Positions 1 to 5,786 of a stretch of DNA of 6,088 nt are shown piece after piece (the first letter of the stretch is position 1; each line of letters begins with the position of its first letter). The notes below the pieces were generated by a model that worked only from the letters and a program-made list of their open reading frames with translations, had not been told where the DNA came from and searched no databases. The stretch covers positions 1 through 6,088 of the forward strand of contig DKBD01000261.1 of the NCBI GenBank assembly GCA_002451055.1, in the 5' to 3' direction. The DNA is from Nitrospira sp. UBA6909 (lineage in GTDB: Bacteria > Nitrospirota > Nitrospiria > Nitrospirales > Nitrospiraceae). The position numbers and the translations under genes were made by a program.

Positions 1-1
1 C

Positions 2-796
2 CAAAAACTCGACGAGCTGAGCTTGGAGCTCACCACCCGTACCGAGGAACTGGCTCAGACGAAGCAATTGTTCGCCAAACTTGAACGTAATCTGCCCAAC
101 CCTGCCGACCCGGCTATCTCTGAAGAGAATACCCTCATTTATCTCGATGAGATGAATCAGCGATTAGTGGAGGTGGATCTCCCTCTCTCCAGCCATTCCC
201 AGCCAAGCCCTAACGTTCCAGCGTCTACAGATAGTGCAGAAGCGTTGAGTAGTGATCTCGGCAAGCTGAGTCAGAGCCTCGGTAACCTGCTACAGCCTGA
301 ACTCACGAGGGGCGGAGCGACCTTGAGGGAGCGAGGGAACAAATTGATCCTCACGTTTGGCGTGGGTGCGTTGTTCGCCTCCGGAGACGCCACAATGACC
401 GTAGGGGGCGGCTCGTTACTCAAGCGGGTCGGAAACGTCTTGCGCGGATTCCGTTACCAGAGCATAGAGGTCGCTGGACATACGGACAACGTCCCGGTTC
501 GGAGCACTGCCAGGAAAGGCGCTCCGGACAACACGGAACTCTCCCAAACACGAGCTGAACGAGTCAGTCAGGCATTGATCAACGGCGGAGTCGAGGCCGA
601 CCAAGTCAAGGCAGTAGGATACGGAGCCAACAGGCCCATTGCGACGAATGACAACGAAAAAGGCCGAATGAAGAACCGCCGGGTCGAAATCGTGATCACA
701 TCGGATTCTAGCCCGGTCTCTGGCGCAACGGCCACACCACAAAATTTCAGCAAGAAACCGAAAATGCTCTCGACCGAGAAGGTCGTGAATCGATGA
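2..796 (+). CDS. OmpA/MotB-type peptidoglycan-binding protein, 5' end outside window
   Basis: The reading frame is open to the left edge, so the TTG at 23 is an internal Leu codon and not the start. About 264 codons are present. The first ~30 residues are heptad-like and Glu/Gln/Leu-rich, the end of a coiled coil. A Ser/Pro-rich linker follows, then a C-terminal OmpA/MotB domain. Its signatures are GHTDN (from 476), ELSQTRAERV, and GYG...PIATND..KGR.KNRRVEI. In this family the Asp of GHTD and the Arg of LSxxRA bind the diaminopimelate of peptidoglycan; both are present. The insertion between them (PVRSTARKGAPDN) resembles MotB more than classical OmpA. A ~30-residue tail after the domain is absent from the paralog downstream. 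The protein probably sits in the periplasm bound to the cell wall. The domain call is firm; the cellular role is unknown. Confidence 0.9.
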   Translation, partial: QKLDELSLELTTRTEELAQTKQLFAKLERNLPNPADPAISEENTLIYLDEMNQRLVEVDLPLSSHSQPSPNVPASTDSAEALSSDLGKLSQSLGNLLQPELTRGGATLRERGNKLILTFGVGALFASGDATMTVGGGSLLKRVGNVLRGFRYQSIEVAGHTDNVPVRSTARKGAPDNTELSQTRAERVSQALINGGVEADQVKAVGYGANRPIATNDNEKGRMKNRRVEIVITSDSSPVSGATATPQNFSKKPKMLSTEKVVNR

Positions 797-1174
797 TATG
801 AGGGCATCATTGCGTTGTGATGGCACCGTCATCGTCGAACGTAAGGTTGAGCCAGACCAATAGGTTTTCGGCGAGCAGGGTTGAGTCAGCCATCGGGCCG
901 TCGGAATTCAGAGTCCTTCGAGGCGTTCGCAATCCCTCATCCATTAGATGTGTCGTCACAGAGCCCCAGGGGGAAGTCGTACGTTTGCCCGCTGATCACA
1001 GCCACTTTTCTCAACGAAACCGACAAGAGTTCGTGGCGCGTCTTGACGGGTTGAAGGCAGCGGTGCACTGAAGATCCACGGTTGCAAAGTGTGTCCAGAG
1101 GGCGTATAGGTCACACGAGGATTTTCTGATTCCGCCCATCATTTAGAGAAGAGTGTGTGGGCCGTCGCTCTTTG

Positions 1175-1205
1175 TGTACAGGTCGGATCTCTTTCTTTGT
1201 ATGAT
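1175..1205 (+). promoter_or_regulatory. Possible sigma70 promoter of the second OmpA/MotB gene
   Basis: TATGAT at 1200-1205 matches five of six bases of the -10 consensus. TGTACA at 1175-1180 matches four of six of the -35, but the 19-base spacer is long. The start of transcription would fall near 1212, giving a leader of about 100 bases that begins at the hairpin at 1211-1233. This is inferred from sequence only. Confidence 0.3.
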
Positions 1206-1210
1206 GCGTT

Positions 1211-1233
1211 GCCGGGTTTGCGATGCAAACGGC
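1211..1233 (+). repeat. Inverted repeat GTTTGC-GAT-GCAAAC in the leader
   Basis: GTTTGC (1216-1221) and GCAAAC (1225-1230) pair perfectly around GAT. GCC (1211-1213) and GGC (1231-1233) extend the stem past a two-base bulge. There is no T-run, so it is not an intrinsic terminator. It could be a 5'-end mRNA hairpin or an operator overlapping the predicted transcription start. Confidence 0.5.
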
Positions 1234-1304
1234 AAAGGCTGTTTCCCTGCATTGAACTTCACAGTCTTCATTCCATCGTGGAGTTGCTAGAGTGTTCATA
1301 TAGT

Positions 1305-1313
1305 GAGGTGAGG
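1305..1313 (+). promoter_or_regulatory. Ribosome binding site serving two possible starts
   Basis: GAGGTGAGG lies just before ATG-ATT-ATG. GAGG (1305-1308) is 6 bases from the ATG at 1315, and TGAGG (1309-1313) is 7 bases from the ATG at 1321. Either start is workable; the second gives a textbook MKR signal-peptide start. Confidence 0.6.
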
Positions 1314-1314
1314 C

Positions 1315-2670
1315 ATGATTATGAAGCGAGTCGCGTTGGCCCTTTTCTTCATCTTCACGGTGAATGGCTACGAATTGAGTCTGGCTGGCATGCTCCAGTC
1401 CCCATTCGATAAACAGTCGAGCACGGCTCAATCGGACAGTGGTCAAGGATCTCCGCTGGCCATTCTCGTCGGGTACCGGACACCGGCTGATGCCCGGCAG
1501 GTTCACCAGGACAATCCCATAGGCTTGTATCTCTACACAGTCAGCAGTGACGACACCACCCCTCCTAGCCCTCCAGTTACGACGTCTATCAGGGTAGATA
1601 CTCCTGAGAACCAAACCCAGGAACTCGATAAAGAACGAGAACGGCTGGAGCAATTGCTGGAACGGCTCAATGCCAAAGAGAAGGAGTTGACCAGTCTGCG
1701 CGAGAAGACGGTGGCCACAACCAATCTATTGAACGTCGAAAAAACCCGCGCGGAAGCGTTGGCTGCGGAGCTGAATCAAAAGGAGCAGGAACTCGCCGGG
1801 GTCTGCGCCAAAAGAGACACCCACCAGGAAATGTCACAGGAACTGAATAGGACAAAGAGCAGTCTGGAACAGACCAAACAGCAACTGGACGACATTGAGC
1901 GACAATTTGCCATCAGCAACGACCGCTTTGAGGAGGCATTAGGACGAATCGCGGATTTCGACCTACGACTGAGGGAGAAGGAGCAAGATTTCCAGCTGGC
2001 CAAGTCCAACCTGGACAAGACGACCCAGACCCTTGCAGCAGTCGAGAAGGAGCTCGACGATCGCAACATGCAACTGACGCAAGCGAACCAGCTCCTCAAA
2101 AAACTCGGACGCAGCCTGCCGAAGCCGGCCAAACAGGTTGCCTCCGACAAGAGTGCATCCCCTCAGGAGCGCGTCACCACGGCGCGCGCCACCACTGATC
2201 TTGCCAAGGCCAGCAAGAAGTTGGCGAGCGCGCTCAAGAAGGAACTCAAGCGAGGCAGTGTGGTGCTCGAGCAGGATGGCGACAAATTAACGCTCGCGCT
2301 GGCATCCGGTGAAGTGTTCGGTAAAGGGCAGGCCACTCTGACATCTGCTGGGACCTCCTTGATCAAGCGAATCGGTCTGGCCTTGCGTGAGCTCACCCCT
2401 CAGAGCATCGAAGTCGGCGGCCATACCGACAACTTACCGGTCCGGTACAGCAAGCGGAGACCGTTCCGGGATAATAACGAACTTTCTCGGGCCAGGGCCG
2501 AGCATGCCGGCGAAGTGTTGATCAAAGCCGGGCTGGGTGCCGACCGAATCAAAGTCGTGGGGTACGCGGACAGCCAACCCATTGCGACCAACGACACGGA
2601 AGAAGGGCGGAGCAAGAACCGGCGGGTGGAGATCATCGTGACCCAGTCGTCCGAACCGGTCGCTTCTTGA
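1315..2670 (+). CDS. Exported coiled-coil protein with C-terminal OmpA/MotB domain
   Basis: The protein has 451 residues (449 if it starts at 1321). Residues 3-25 form a Lys-Arg plus hydrophobic export signal. Residues ~26-100 are a linker with a Pro/Thr-rich part. Residues ~101-265 are a long Glu/Lys/Gln/Leu heptad-type coiled coil. A linker of ~40 residues follows, then an OmpA/MotB domain (~310-445). GHTDN is at 369-373, ELSRARAE at 389-396, and PIATND..EGR.KNRRVEI at 422-440. Asp372 and Arg394 are the expected peptidoglycan contacts. The signal ends LSLAG followed by Met rather than Cys, so it is not a lipoprotein. No other membrane segment is seen, so the coiled coil probably acts as a periplasmic spacer held to the wall by the C-terminal domain. 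It is a tandem paralog of the gene at 2-796 and has its own possible promoter. Envelope spacing or anchoring is the likely role; the partner is unknown. Confidence 0.92.
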   Translation: MIMKRVALALFFIFTVNGYELSLAGMLQSPFDKQSSTAQSDSGQGSPLAILVGYRTPADARQVHQDNPIGLYLYTVSSDDTTPPSPPVTTSIRVDTPENQTQELDKERERLEQLLERLNAKEKELTSLREKTVATTNLLNVEKTRAEALAAELNQKEQELAGVCAKRDTHQEMSQELNRTKSSLEQTKQQLDDIERQFAISNDRFEEALGRIADFDLRLREKEQDFQLAKSNLDKTTQTLAAVEKELDDRNMQLTQANQLLKKLGRSLPKPAKQVASDKSASPQERVTTARATTDLAKASKKLASALKKELKRGSVVLEQDGDKLTLALASGEVFGKGQATLTSAGTSLIKRIGLALRELTPQSIEVGGHTDNLPVRYSKRRPFRDNNELSRARAEHAGEVLIKAGLGADRIKVVGYADSQPIATNDTEEGRSKNRRVEIIVTQSSEPVAS

Positions 2671-2724
2671 GGTAAGAACACTGAGTAAGCCGCACACAAC
2701 ATCCGAGTCGCTTTCCCCTGACGC

Positions 2725-2759
2725 GGTGGGTTTATCGCAAACGTTGCGACTCACCCGCC
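2725..2759. terminator. Nested hairpin between convergent genes, possible two-way terminator
   Basis: GGTGGGT (2725-2731) pairs with ACCCGCC (2753-2759), with one G-T wobble. Inside it, CGCAA (2736-2740) and TTGCG (2744-2748) form a perfect stem around ACG. An alternative pairing, GAGTCGC (2705-2711) with GCGACTC (2746-2752), overlaps it. The position between two converging stop codons suits a shared terminator, but no clear T-run follows on either strand. Confidence 0.35.
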
Positions 2760-2822
2760 TACGCCGGGAGTCGTGGCTGCTAAGCGGTGAAGGAATGCGT
2801 AGTGGGGCCTGCCGGAACTCGC

Positions 2823-4328
2823 TTATAGCCGCACCGTGACGGCCTTCACCTCGGTGTAGAGTTCCAGCGCATCGTGGCCCATTTCGCGACCCCAGCCCGA
2901 TTGTTTGTACCCGCCGAACGGCAGTGCCGCATCGAAGATGTTGTAACAGTTCACCCAGACCGATCCCGCGCGTAGCTGGGCCGCAATGCGGTGAGCCTTG
3001 CCGACATCGCGGGTCCAGACAGCAGCCGCCAGGCCGTACATGGAGTCATTTGCTGTCGGCAGCACCTCATCTATGTCCGTGAACGGGACCGCGCAGACGA
3101 CCGGACCGAAAATCTCCTCCTGCATGACTTTCATGTTCTTCGTTGTATCAACCAGCACGGTCGGTTCCACGAAATAGCCTTTGTTGCCCAGCTTCCGGCC
3201 CCCCACCACGGCCTTCGCTCCTTCAGAAAAGCCTGACTCTAGATAACCAAGTACTCGCCGTTGTTGCTCATCCGACACGAGGGGACCCATTTGGGTGGCG
3301 AGGTCCATACCCGGTCCCACCTTGATCTTCTTCGCGTCCTCGGCCACCCCCTCGACCACCTTGTCAAAAATGCCTTTTTCCACGAAGAGGCGGGATCCAG
3401 CGCAGCAGCACTGGCCCTGGTTGAAAAAGATCGCGCTCGATACTCCTGGAATGCTCGCCGCGATGTCGGCATCATTGCAGACGATGTTGGGTGATTTCCC
3501 TCCGAGCTCGAGCGACACTTTTTTTAGATTTCCGGTGGCTGCGCCAAGAATGAGCTTACCCACTTCGGTGGAGCCGGTAAAGGCGACCTTGTCCACGTCG
3601 GAATGCGCGGCCAGTGCCGCGCCGGCCGTTTCTCCGTAGCCGGGCACGATGTTGACCACCCCGTCGGGGAATCCCGCTTCACACACGAGCTCACCGAGTC
3701 GCAACGCTGAGAGCGGCGTCTGTTCCGCCGGTTTCAACACGATAGTGCAGCCTGCCGCCAAAGCCGGGCCCAGCTTCCAGGCCGCCATGAGCAGCGGAAA
3801 ATTCCAGGGGATGATCTGCGCCACGACGCCCACTGGCTCGCGTAACGTATAGGCGAGATACTGGGCGCCCGGCGTATAGGGCACTGAAATGGGAATCGTG
3901 TTGCCCTCGATTTTTGTAGCCCATCCCGCCATGTAGCGGAAGTGGTCGACGGCCAGCGGTACATCCGCCACGCGGGCCACGCCGACTGGCTTTCCGTTAT
4001 CGAGTGATTCCAGCTGGGCGAATTCTTCGAGATGCGCTTCGAGGAGGTCCGCGAGCTTCCAAATGAGCCGCCCACGTTCAGAGGCGGTGAGTTTGCGCCA
4101 TGGGCCATTCTCAAATGCATTTCGCGCGGCAGTCACTGCACGGTCCACGTCGGCGTGAGTGCCTTCGGCGACATGGGCCAGCACTTCGCCCGTCGCGGGA
4201 TTGTACGTCGGGAACGTCTTCCCCGAGGCGGCATCGATCCATCGGCCACCGATCAACATTTTCCGTGGCGCACTGACATAGGTGTGAACCTGTTCGTGCA
4301 TCGGGATTTCAGCTGTTGAGGTATTCAT
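2823..4328 (-). CDS. NAD-dependent aldehyde dehydrogenase, ALDH1/2-like class I
   Basis: This 501-residue protein oxidises an aldehyde to its carboxylic acid with NAD(P)+ in the cytoplasm. All class I landmarks are present: Asn176 in PWNF, Lys199 and Glu202 in KPAEQTP, GSTEVG at 252-257 in the nucleotide site, general base Glu274 in LELGG, the [13 protein letters not shown] motif with catalytic Cys308 (middle of three), Glu405 in EEIFGPV, and [13 protein letters not shown] near the C-terminus. The triple Cys and the length resemble ALDH2 and phenylacetaldehyde/betaine-type enzymes. Glu202 matches the residue that favours NAD+ in ALDH2. The start at 4328 is chosen for its AGGAGG 6 bases upstream; a longer GTG start at 4352 would bury that site. 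The gene stands alone, facing the OmpA pair, so the substrate cannot be read from context. Confidence 0.95.
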   Translation of the reverse strand: MNTSTAEIPMHEQVHTYVSAPRKMLIGGRWIDAASGKTFPTYNPATGEVLAHVAEGTHADVDRAVTAARNAFENGPWRKLTASERGRLIWKLADLLEAHLEEFAQLESLDNGKPVGVARVADVPLAVDHFRYMAGWATKIEGNTIPISVPYTPGAQYLAYTLREPVGVVAQIIPWNFPLLMAAWKLGPALAAGCTIVLKPAEQTPLSALRLGELVCEAGFPDGVVNIVPGYGETAGAALAAHSDVDKVAFTGSTEVGKLILGAATGNLKKVSLELGGKSPNIVCNDADIAASIPGVSSAIFFNQGQCCCAGSRLFVEKGIFDKVVEGVAEDAKKIKVGPGMDLATQMGPLVSDEQQRRVLGYLESGFSEGAKAVVGGRKLGNKGYFVEPTVLVDTTKNMKVMQEEIFGPVVCAVPFTDIDEVLPTANDSMYGLAAAVWTRDVGKAHRIAAQLRAGSVWVNCYNIFDAALPFGGYKQSGWGREMGHDALELYTEVKAVTVRL

Positions 4329-4334
4329 GGCGTT

Positions 4335-4340
4335 CCTCCT
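4335..4340 (-). promoter_or_regulatory. Ribosome binding site that fixes the aldehyde dehydrogenase start
   Basis: On the minus strand AGGAGG (within AAGGAGGAA) lies 6 bases before the ATG at 4328-4326. This favours the 501-residue form over an upstream GTG start at 4352, which would add 8 residues and put this site inside the coding sequence. Confidence 0.9.
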
Positions 4341-4398
4341 TGGCAGATTCACGGAGCGACGGAGTCAGATGTATGGAATGGAGAGCAGAAGCGATCTC

Positions 4399-4404
4399 AT
4401 TATA
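4399..4404 (-). promoter_or_regulatory. -10 element TATAAT of the aldehyde dehydrogenase gene
   Basis: The minus strand has a perfect TATAAT 71 bases before the ATG, predicting transcription start near 4392 and a leader of about 64 bases. The hexamer 17 bases upstream (CATCTT, 4427-4422) is a poor -35, and there is no TGn extension. Such a promoter would probably need an activator. The element overlaps the stop of the short open stretch at 4400-4519. Confidence 0.45.
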
Positions 4405-4417
4405 CATGAATACATGA
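4402..4417. repeat. Two tandem copies of ATACATGA in the promoter spacer
   Basis: ATACATGA occurs at 4402-4409 and again, directly adjoining, at 4410-4417. It covers part of the -10 element and most of the spacer. It may be a chance duplication or a short regulator half-site. Confidence 0.6.
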
Positions 4418-4420
4418 AGC

Positions 4421-4444
4421 GAAGATGCCATCGATGGTCTCTTC
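4421..4444. promoter_or_regulatory. 24-base imperfect palindrome, candidate operator
   Basis: The central CCATCGATGG (4428-4437) is a perfect 10-base palindrome. It is flanked by GAAGA (4421-4425) and TCTTC (4440-4444), symmetric about 4432.5, with only two mismatched pairs. The centre is about 40 bases upstream of the predicted aldehyde dehydrogenase transcription start, where class II activators bind. The same bases read as Glu-Glu-Thr-Ile-Asp-Gly-Ile-Phe in the overlapping open stretch, so the symmetry could be coincidental. Confidence 0.4.
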
Positions 4445-4524
4445 GATCAGCTTGGGGTAATTCTGTGCGACTGGTTGAGGGAATTGCATCCAGAAATCAC
4501 TCCCAGACTTCCCAGGGGTTTACG

Positions 4525-4541
4525 GACACCGTTAGGGTGTC
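4525..4541. repeat. GACACC-GTTAG-GGTGTC hairpin at the putative IS end
   Basis: A perfect 6-base stem with a 5-base loop (4525-4530 and 4536-4541) sits at the left edge of the IS3 remnant. GGACACC-like sequence is common at ends of IS3-family elements, so this probably marks the left terminus. A bona fide partner repeat at the right end is not seen. Confidence 0.4.
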
Positions 4542-4562
4542 GTTAGAACAGGGGGAAGACCC

Positions 4563-4975
4563 ATGGGTAATCGATCGAAATCGCAGCATGTCCGACTGAC
4601 ATGCACCTTCATCAAAGCCCATCGCCGAGAGGTCGATACGGTTATGATGTGCCGCCTCCTCGACGTGTCGCGTAGCGGGTTCTCTCACTGGGTACGGCCC
4701 CCCCACCTCACTCCTGACGCCCTATACGTTGTAACGCGGCTTTACCGTCCCACGACCGAACACCGTCTGGGGCAGGGACATCACGTATGTGCGCGCATGT
4801 GAAGGCTGGCTCTATCTGGCCGTCGTGATGGAATTGTACTCCCGCCGCATGATCGGCTGGGGTCCATCTGGTCATCAACCTCGAACTGCAGTCAGGCGTT
4901 TGCAGCCCGCACCTTAGGCATCGGCGTCCTCCTTGGTTGGTCACTTGCCCGCTAGGTAAACCGTCAGGCAATGCT
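4563..4975 (+). pseudogene. IS3-family transposase OrfB, frameshifted and internally deleted
   Basis: Three reading frames together spell an IS3 OrfB. From 4563, the N-terminal segment reads FIKAHRREV...MMCRLLDVSRSGFSHW, the typical start with the 'MCRvLgVSrSGyyaW' block. An in-frame deletion of roughly 75-90 residues follows near 4700, judged against the family. Then VVTR shifts frame at about 4740 into FTVPRPNTVWGRDITYV, EGWLYLAVVMELYSRRMIGW (4741-4860). This is the start of the rve/DDE integrase core, with the first catalytic Asp at 4777-4779. A second shift at about 4861 gives HLVINLEL...RRPPWLV. The later Asp and Glu of the DDE triad are not recognisable. A stop-free full-length product is impossible. 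The ATG at 4563 has a GGGGGAAG-like site before it, perhaps inherited from OrfA. Confidence 0.8.
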
Positions 4976-5041
4976 GATGTCATGCGGAGTGCCGCACTTC
5001 AGGCAGTCAGACACCAATTGTAAGCGCTTCCAGGCTCATGC

Positions 5042-5185
5042 CTAGCCGAGAATAGGGGGTGTGCTCGCCCCTTGACAGCTATTTTCATAGGTGACCCAAT
5101 TTGGAGTATAAGATCTAATGTTACCACCACGTATGTTTCCCAATGGGACCAGGGGAGAAAAAGCCAAGTTCGGGAAAAACCGAAA
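5042..5185 (+). pseudogene. Possible 3' remnant of a DUF4258-type toxin
   Basis: This frame is open from 5024 and runs without a stop into the antitoxin remnant. It contains RPLTAIFIGDPIWSIR, then VTTTYVSQWDQGRK. The DUF4258 toxin family ends with a 'grPLhvv...vvTtYvPdp.qWd.g.r.R' type tail, which this resembles. The N-terminal two thirds are absent; the sequence to the left is IS3 debris, so an insertion or deletion probably removed them. The strongest support is position: DUF4258 toxins commonly sit just upstream of YgiT-type zinc-finger antitoxins. The similarity is short and judged by eye, so the call is tentative. Confidence 0.35.
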
Positions 5186-5434
5186 GTGCTGAAAAACAAA
5201 GCCTGTCTCGAATACGGCGCAGCCACGTGACATGGGTGGACCACGTTGCGCTTCGAACGCGGTGGGCTTAATGTCGATGTGGAAAACGTAACCGCGTTGC
5301 TCTGCGGTCGTTGCGGGATGAGGAGTGTGTCTGGCAAGGCGGCGTTCAAGATCGGCGAGGCAATCGGACGAGTATTCCGTACCGGCAGAGACCTCGACAT
5401 GACCGGTATTTTCTTGCACAAGCTCGCCGGTTAA
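5186..5434 (+). pseudogene. Decayed YgiT/MqsA-type zinc-finger antitoxin
   Basis: From a GTG at 5186 to TAA at 5432 there are 82 codons, a normal size for small YgiT-type antitoxins. The reading is CLEYGAAT, then TGA (5228-5230), then HGWTTLRFERGG, NVDVENVTALLCGRCG, and a C-terminal part with SGKAAFKIGEAIGRVFR. This follows the family plan of CxxC, 'tTlrfERGG', 'vveNVPAlvCxxCG'. The second CxxC is intact (Cys codons 5303 and 5312). In the first pair, Cys (5204) remains but the second is Tyr (TAC, 5213), one G-to-A change from TGC. With the in-frame stop, the full antitoxin cannot be made; a TTG at 5246 could start only a 62-residue C-terminal part. An antisense open frame of 145 codons covers the same DNA and is taken as a shadow. 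Confidence 0.5.
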
Positions 5435-5786
5435 GCATTGGGGGGCCGGCACCTTCCATTCTTGTCGGTGATCATGCATGAATGTGGAATCTCGTATCTT
5501 ACCCTGGCTGACTCCGTCTGGGGATTGTTGGCGTTATCGCTCACGGGCCGAGGGTTTCCCTCTAGAAATCATTTCTGATCTATTGAGGTTCCAAACGGGG
5601 CTCTGCACCGTGAGATCGTGGCTTCATATCTCGATCAGCGTGACCGAGACCACCCTATGCAAAGATGCGACAAACACCTGGCATGATTGGGCCATTGTGT
5701 GACCCTTAGAGTGAGTCGCCTAAGAGATAGTGGGGACATTTTCGTAACAGGTGCTAAACAGCCGCGAGAAGGACTCCGGTCGCCCT
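5435..5786. other. 352-base gap, no recognised gene
   Basis: A frame from 5478 to 5702 could encode 74 residues but has no good ribosome binding site and no family features. Short symmetric sites are present: TCATGCATGA (5472-5481), AGAAAT-C-ATTTCT (5564-5576), and CTTAG...CTAAG near 5704-5723. GTGGGGACATTTTCG near 5730-5744 looks like sequence found at some insertion-sequence ends. No convincing promoter for the gene at 5787 is seen. Confidence 0.4.

Larger units (their letters stand above)
797..1314. other. 518-base gap between the OmpA/MotB paralogs, no firm gene
   Basis: No convincing gene is seen. A + strand frame from 817 (GTG) to 1071 could encode 84 residues, but it lacks a well-placed ribosome binding site and matches no family I recognise. 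Its last part (LPADHSHFSQRN and following) looks protein-like and could be the worn tail of an older gene. Open frames on the other strand here run into the downstream OmpA gene and are shadows. The right half holds the putative promoter and hairpin listed separately. Confidence 0.4.
4400..4519 (-). pseudogene. Possible C-terminal fragment or short peptide upstream of the aldehyde dehydrogenase
   Basis: The minus strand reads 39 sense codons and a stop, from just inside the putative IS3 end to TAA at 4402-4400. An in-frame TAA lies at 4522-4520, right at that boundary. The residues look protein-like (for example FPQPVAQNYPKLIEETIDG) with many C- or G-ending codons. An internal ATG at 4489 would give a 29-residue peptide with a weak GGGAG upstream. 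It may be the tail of a gene cut by the insertion element, a small leader peptide, or chance. I do not recognise a family. Confidence 0.25.
4519..4980 (+). mobile_element. Remnant of an IS3-family insertion sequence
   Basis: This stretch holds broken IS3 OrfB coding sequence (listed separately). It is preceded by TTTACGGACACC, which resembles IS3-type terminal sequence, and by a GACACC/GGTGTC stem. OrfA is essentially missing: only about 20 bases separate the terminal-like stem from the ATG that now leads the OrfB remnant. No matching right inverted repeat is found, so the right boundary is approximate and there is no visible target duplication. The element is dead. Confidence 0.65.

Noticed and set aside
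1299..1304. TATAGT as a -10 element right before the second OmpA/MotB gene
   Set aside because: It has no -35 at proper distance and would start transcription inside or after the ribosome binding site.
1375..1395. Lipobox at the end of the second OmpA/MotB signal peptide
   Set aside because: The LAG motif is followed by Met instead of the obligatory Cys.
1111..1653. 180-codon minus-strand frame
   Set aside because: It overlaps the 5' end of the well-supported coiled-coil OmpA/MotB gene and has no domain features.
4329..4352. Upstream GTG start adding 8 residues to the aldehyde dehydrogenase
   Set aside because: The strong AGGAGG at 4340-4335 would lie inside the coding sequence, and the ATG at 4328 is ideally spaced from it.
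4983..4996. TGCGG-AGTG-CCGCA hairpin
   Set aside because: The stem is short, there is no T-run, and no gene ends beside it. It is probably chance within IS debris.
5072..5112. TTGACA ... TATAAG as a sigma70 promoter
   Set aside because: The spacer is 29 bases, far beyond the usual 16-19, and the bases fall inside the toxin-like coding remnant.
5042..5479. 145-codon open frame on the minus strand
   Set aside because: It lies antisense to the zinc-finger antitoxin-like reading, which carries recognisable family motifs. The minus-strand product has no recognisable domain.
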